This document shows positions 15,169-17,470 of a stretch of DNA of 17,470 nt, piece by piece. Both the position numbers and the translations under genes were made by a program. Below the pieces are notes generated by a model, which made no database searches, was not told the DNA's origin, and worked only from the letters and a program-made list of their open reading frames with translations. Numbering within the stretch: the stretch's first letter is position 1; each line of letters starts with the position of its first letter. Source of the stretch: Methanothrix sp. (GTDB lineage: Archaea > Halobacteriota > Methanosarcinia > Methanotrichales > Methanotrichaceae); NCBI GenBank assembly GCA_028679775.1, contig JAJRAX010000286.1, positions 1 through 17,470 of the forward strand. The letters are read 5' to 3'.

Positions 15169-15184
15169 CGAAAGGTTCTTATCT
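15169..15184 (+). promoter_or_regulatory. BRE/TATA-like promoter of the 78-residue gene
   Basis: CGAAAGGTTCTTATCT has the CRAAA BRE spaced two bases from a TATA-like octamer. Transcription would begin near 15205, just before the ribosome-binding site at 15207. Confidence 0.45.
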
Positions 15185-15206
15185 GCTAAAAAACCTGTAG
15201 CCACAA

Positions 15207-15213
15207 GAGGAGG
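15207..15213 (+). promoter_or_regulatory. ribosome-binding site of the 78-residue gene
   Basis: GAGGAGG, 7 bases before ATG 15221. It selects this ATG over the out-of-frame ATG at 15216. Confidence 0.6.
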
Positions 15214-15220
15214 GCATGAG

Positions 15221-15457
15221 ATGCAGTTTGCAGAGTGGACTTATCCCTTGAGGAAGTTTGACGACATCTATTACACCATTGAGAGGATCGTTTACGGAAG
15301 GGGTGAGCTGAAGGGCTTTACCACAGAGGATATCTATAATAACCTGAGAGATAAGCGCTTTTTCCTGGATGCTCAGGATCTGCACCGATATTTGCTGGAC
15401 AATGGTTCAAAATATAAAATAAGAAAGATCGATGGAGTCTGGGAGCGCTATTATTAG
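15221..15457 (+). CDS. small hypothetical protein, possibly winged-helix-like
   Basis: 78 residues, not recognised. It has a good ribosome-binding site and its own promoter, so it is likely expressed. It is rich in Tyr, Arg and Lys with no signal peptide or membrane segment. The segment TTEDIYNNLRDKRFFLDAQDLHRYLLDNG followed by KIRKIDGVWERYY reads like helix-turn-helix plus a beta-wing, as in small archaeal winged-helix proteins; this fold guess is inference only. It is divergent from udg (100 bases between starts) and convergent with the nucleotidyltransferase, with the two stop codons only 16 bases apart. Confidence 0.75.
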   Translation: MQFAEWTYPLRKFDDIYYTIERIVYGRGELKGFTTEDIYNNLRDKRFFLDAQDLHRYLLDNGSKYKIRKIDGVWERYY

Positions 15458-15481
15458 CTGATATTTTCAGCCGCTAGCGCT
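15444..15481. terminator. nested palindrome covering both convergent gene ends, likely bidirectional terminator
   Basis: Outer arms AGCGCTA (15444-15450) and TAGCGCT (15475-15481) pair perfectly; inside them GCTGA (15457-15461) and TCAGC (15467-15471) form a second perfect stem with a TATTT loop. The structure includes the last codons and stops of both convergent genes and is symmetrical, so it would work in either direction. Confidence 0.5.
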
Positions 15482-16748
15482 TTATCGAACCTTTTTCCGC
15501 AAAGTAAATATTCCGTTCGTCGGTTCCCAGCTCAACGAATCTGCCGGTGGCAAGAATGCTATGGCTATGTTTGAGCGTGGCTACTCTTACTCCTGGTGAC
15601 ACAACCGATTCAGGGGGGAGTGTCACATTCTCGCCTATGACGGCTATTAGTTCCGTGTCTATGCCGTTAGCACCCAAGACACTATGCTCTTCTATGATGG
15701 TGTGTCTGCCTACAATGCTCTTCTTGATGCTCACCATATGCTGGATACAGGCAAAGCTCATGATCATGCTATCTTTGATATCTACATTGCGTTCGATGAG
15801 GCTGGTGTGTCCAATGTGCGAGTTCTCGATGGTCACCCCCCTCTCGATGCTGCAGTTTCTGCCTATGGAGACGTTGCCTGTGAGCTGAATATCGCCGGAC
15901 TCCAGCAGCGGTTTGATCTTTGCAAGGGTACTAGGATGGATCCACTGATTGGGCTTATAGTGGTACTTGCGGTCGAAGTGTCGGACGGCACCGGAGAGGC
16001 AGTCCATGGTTGCCTGGTGCAGTCGCTCTGGAGTTCCTATATCTATCCAGTAGCCTTTGATAGGATAGCCGTAGACCGGGTAGCCATTTTCCGTCAGATA
16101 CGGTATCAGGTCGCCGCCTATGTCGCGGGCGCGGTCGCCCATCTCCGCCAGGACATCGCGAATCTTGGAGGAGAACAGATAGAATGCGGTATTGATCATG
16201 CGGCTGGGCTCGCTGCCGGGTTTCGGTTTTTCTACAAATCCCCGGATGCGCATGTCCTCGTCCAAGCGGGCCACGCCGTACTGGGATATGTTCTCCCCTG
16301 GCCCCAGTTCTTTTAGGGCTACTGTGAGCAGGGGGTGGTGCTGTCTGTGGAAGTCGACAAAGCTCTTAAGATCGATATCGATGAGGTTGTCGCCTGAGAC
16401 TACCAACAGGTCATCATCGATGCCAAAATAGTTCATACAGTAGCGCAGGGAATCGGCGCTGCCCTTGTCATCGTAGAGGGGCTGATAGCTGAAGTCCTGG
16501 TGGTCGGCGATCCCCAGACGCTTAAAAAAGCCCTCTCCTGCCTTGAAGTAATTGCTCAGGTTAAGAGTATTGCTAGCTCCTTTGCTTCCAAGGATAAATC
16601 TTCTGCAGCCCTGACTGGCCAGAACCCGAAATAGGTTGGAGATGATGGCGGTATCGCATAGTTCCACCAGCGGCTTGGGCTGATCTAAAGTTAGTGGGTA
16701 AAGGCGAGTTCCTGAGCCACCGACAGTGGCTATGACCTGGGGAAACAT
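15474..16748 (-). CDS. sugar-1-phosphate nucleotidyltransferase with left-handed beta-helix domain
   Basis: Forms an NDP-sugar from NTP and a sugar 1-phosphate. 424 residues. The N-terminal Rossmann-like transferase has GGSGTRLYPLTLDQPKPLVE (residues 10-29), the VVSGDNLIDID metal/nucleotide site, GFVEKPKPGS and GYWIDIGTPERL. From about residue 285 a hexapeptide left-handed beta-helix follows (IGRNCSIERGVTIENSHIG, IVGRHTIIEEHSVLGANG), as in GlmU-like or GDP-mannose pyrophosphorylase-like enzymes. The exact sugar and nucleotide (glucose, mannose or N-acetylglucosamine; UDP, dTDP or GDP) cannot be set from this. Its product would feed glycan synthesis of the kind used by AglB. It appears to be transcribed alone from a leaderless promoter, and its 3' end lies in the nested palindrome. 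Confidence 0.88.
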   Translation of the reverse strand: MFPQVIATVGGSGTRLYPLTLDQPKPLVELCDTAIISNLFRVLASQGCRRFILGSKGASNTLNLSNYFKAGEGFFKRLGIADHQDFSYQPLYDDKGSADSLRYCMNYFGIDDDLLVVSGDNLIDIDLKSFVDFHRQHHPLLTVALKELGPGENISQYGVARLDEDMRIRGFVEKPKPGSEPSRMINTAFYLFSSKIRDVLAEMGDRARDIGGDLIPYLTENGYPVYGYPIKGYWIDIGTPERLHQATMDCLSGAVRHFDRKYHYKPNQWIHPSTLAKIKPLLESGDIQLTGNVSIGRNCSIERGVTIENSHIGHTSLIERNVDIKDSMIMSFACIQHMVSIKKSIVGRHTIIEEHSVLGANGIDTELIAVIGENVTLPPESVVSPGVRVATLKHSHSILATGRFVELGTDERNIYFAEKGSIKR

Positions 16749-16765
16749 GGCGGTTTGGTTGACTT

Positions 16766-16780
16766 ACCTAAATATTAAGT
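16766..16780 (-). promoter_or_regulatory. TATA promoter of the nucleotidyltransferase
   Basis: ACTTAATATTTAGG on the - strand, centred near 16773, which is 25 bases from ATG 16748. There is no ribosome-binding site, so the transcript is probably leaderless. Confidence 0.5.
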
Positions 16781-16811
16781 CTGTCGCTTAATCTTCATTC
16801 TGTCCCGGTGC

Positions 16812-16904
16812 TCAGTAGCCGCGCACGATCTTTATAATGATACGGGCGATCATGAAGGCTAGCAAGAAGAGGATGGCGTAGAAGGCAATGCTCATTATGT
16901 CCAT
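16812..16904 (-). CDS. 30-residue single-pass membrane microprotein
   Basis: A short frame from ATG 16904 to TGA 16812 encodes MDIMSIAFYAILFLLAFMIA then RIIIKIVRGY. The first 20 residues are almost entirely hydrophobic and the C-terminal ten are basic. This is the usual shape of a one-helix membrane protein with its positive end in the cytoplasm. A doubled TATA-like box (CTATAAACTATAAAC on the - strand) ends about 20 bases upstream and would start transcription at the ATG, so it appears to be its own leaderless gene. It fills the 211-base gap between its neighbours. No function can be named; known one-helix microproteins often sit as small subunits in membrane complexes. Confidence 0.55.
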   Translation of the reverse strand: MDIMSIAFYAILFLLAFMIARIIIKIVRGY

Positions 16905-16919
16905 GTGATGTTGCTGGGA

Positions 16920-16940
16920 GTTTATAGTTTATAGATTTGA
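16920..16940 (-). promoter_or_regulatory. double TATA-like promoter of the membrane microprotein
   Basis: CAAAT followed by two CTATAAAC copies on the - strand. The upstream copy, centred near 16930, places the start at about 16905, next to ATG 16904. Confidence 0.5.
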
Positions 16941-16959
16941 CTGCGAGCCAAATGCGTCT

Positions 16960-17241
16960 TCAGAATGCAATTGTGCAAAGTCCCGGTGCCGAACCATTGG
17001 GGGTGAGCTTGCAGATCTTCTCGCCGATGCCTACCTCTACGTAGCTGCCTCTTGGCTTGGCATCGAAATCATGGGTTGCCAGGTAGAAGGCCAGGTCGTC
17101 TGCATCCATGTGGGGGTCATCGAATGATGAGATTGCGGACTTCAAGTCAGTGAGGGGGTCCTTCGAGGCACTGACAGCCGGAGCCGCGAGCATGATTAGA
17201 ATCAGGGCAATGCATATTGTGCAGATTTCCTTCCGGGCCAT
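16960..17241 (-). CDS. small secreted hypothetical protein
   Basis: 93 residues, not recognised. MARKEICTICIALILIMLAA then PAVSA-SKD is a clear signal peptide with an AxA-type cleavage site near residue 25, so a mature chain of about 68 residues is exported. The mature part contains LTDLKSAISSF, ADDLAFYLATHDF, and two late cysteines (GEKICKLTPNG, GLCTIAF) that could form one disulfide. There is no C-terminal anchor. ATG 17241 lacks a ribosome-binding site but has a TATA-like box 25 bases upstream. Its neighbours are a membrane microprotein and an unidentified gene, giving no pathway hint. Confidence 0.75.
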   Translation of the reverse strand: MARKEICTICIALILIMLAAPAVSASKDPLTDLKSAISSFDDPHMDADDLAFYLATHDFDAKPRGSYVEVGIGEKICKLTPNGSAPGLCTIAF

Positions 17242-17263
17242 ACTACCACATAACCTTTAAAGA

Positions 17264-17273
17264 ATCATATAGA
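17264..17273 (-). promoter_or_regulatory. TATA-like box of the small secreted protein
   Basis: TCTATATGAT on the - strand, centred near 17268, 25-27 bases from ATG 17241, again consistent with a leaderless transcript. A second TTTATATT-like box near 17293-17300 would give a 31-base leader. Confidence 0.4.
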
Positions 17274-17308
17274 CGATTGCGTACAAATTGGGTTTATATT
17301 GAGCATAA

Positions 17309-17318
17309 ACTGTACAGT
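17309..17318. repeat. 10-base perfect palindrome
   Basis: ACTGTACAGT lies just upstream of the farther TATA-like box of the small secreted protein gene and could be a regulator site. A single copy only. Confidence 0.25.
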
Positions 17319-17367
17319 AACAGCCATCTATTCAAAAAGTTGTCTTCGTTCTATTGATACCGATCTC

Positions 17368-17470
17368 TTACCTGATCTTACCTTTTACCCGTTCTACATC
17401 AATTCCCGCCTGCTCTAAGAAGTCCAGGGCGGTCCCGTCCGGGTAACTCTGCTGGTAGACCACTTTCATC
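17368..17470 (-). CDS. 3' end of an unidentified gene (5' truncated by window edge)
   Basis: On the - strand an open frame enters from the right edge and ends at TAA 17368. Its visible end reads MKVVYQQSYPDGTALDFLEQ followed by AGIDVERVKGKIR. It could begin at the ATG in bases 17467-17469, giving only 33 residues, but it is more likely the C-terminus of a longer protein. The composition is that of a soluble protein. The family is not recognised. About 126 bases without a gene separate it from the next start codon. Confidence 0.45.
   Translation of the reverse strand, partial: MKVVYQQSYPDGTALDFLEQAGIDVERVKGKIR

Noticed and set aside
15121..15220. Possible tRNA or small RNA between udg and the 78-residue gene
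   Set aside because: No T-loop or acceptor-stem pairing is present; two promoters, an inverted repeat and a ribosome-binding site account for the region.
15684..16316. 210-codon + strand frame opposite the nucleotidyltransferase
   Set aside because: It is antisense to a clearly assigned enzyme and its translation resembles no family.
17242..17367. Possible regulatory RNA or origin in the A/T-rich gap near the right edge
   Set aside because: Only TATA-like boxes and one short palindrome are visible, with no repeated elements or stable fold.

Overview
The window looks like a chromosome segment of a methanogenic archaeon, most likely Methanosarcinales and plausibly Methanothrix/Methanosaeta-like. 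This is inference from gene content: an archaeal MutS-like ATPase, an AK6-type kinase, a siroheme-dependent heme/tetrapyrrole cluster (ahbB, precorrin-2 dehydrogenase, hemA, hemB), an AglB/STT3 oligosaccharyltransferase, a family-4 uracil-DNA glycosylase and a REC-PAS-GAF regulator. Several genes have archaeal BRE/TATA-like boxes placed about 25 bases before the start codon, as expected for leaderless or short-leader transcripts. No rRNA, tRNA, CRISPR array, intact transposase or phage gene was seen.

Layout, left to right. (1) 1-4730, + strand: the MutS-like gene (5' end outside the window), then a tight run of argD, hisC and an AK6-type kinase. (2) 4720-5991, - strand: a REC-PAS-GAF protein that ends tail-to-tail inside the kinase gene. 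(3) 6143-11611, + strand: a secreted parallel beta-helix protein whose stop codon overlaps the start of ahbB, followed by precorrin-2 dehydrogenase, hemA and hemB with overlapping or short junctions. (4) 11676-15120, - strand: aglB, a very acidic orphan protein and a family-4 UDG. (5) 15221-15457, + strand: a 78-residue orphan protein. (6) 15474-17470, - strand: a sugar-phosphate nucleotidyltransferase with a left-handed beta-helix tail, a 30-residue membrane microprotein, a small secreted protein and the 3' end of a further gene.

How the genes fit together: argD and hisC supply arginine and histidine synthesis. HemA and HemB make glutamate-1-semialdehyde and porphobilinogen. The precorrin-2 dehydrogenase makes sirohydrochlorin and AhbB serves siroheme decarboxylation toward heme. 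The partner ahbA and the other early genes (hemL, hemC, hemD) are not here. AglB and the nucleotidyltransferase point to surface glycosylation; the beta-helix protein carries many N-X-S/T sequons and could be a substrate.

The least ordinary observations are: two short + strand hairpin segments, just downstream of hemB and between the UDG and the acidic gene, that resemble the right-end/omega-RNA tails of IS200/IS605-TnpB elements without any tnpB; a heme operon apparently driven from the promoter of a surface protein; a 30-residue membrane microprotein with its own promoter; and a nested palindrome covering the ends of two convergent genes. All gaps between genes are shorter than 300 bases. 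No complete new defence or mobile system is visible.
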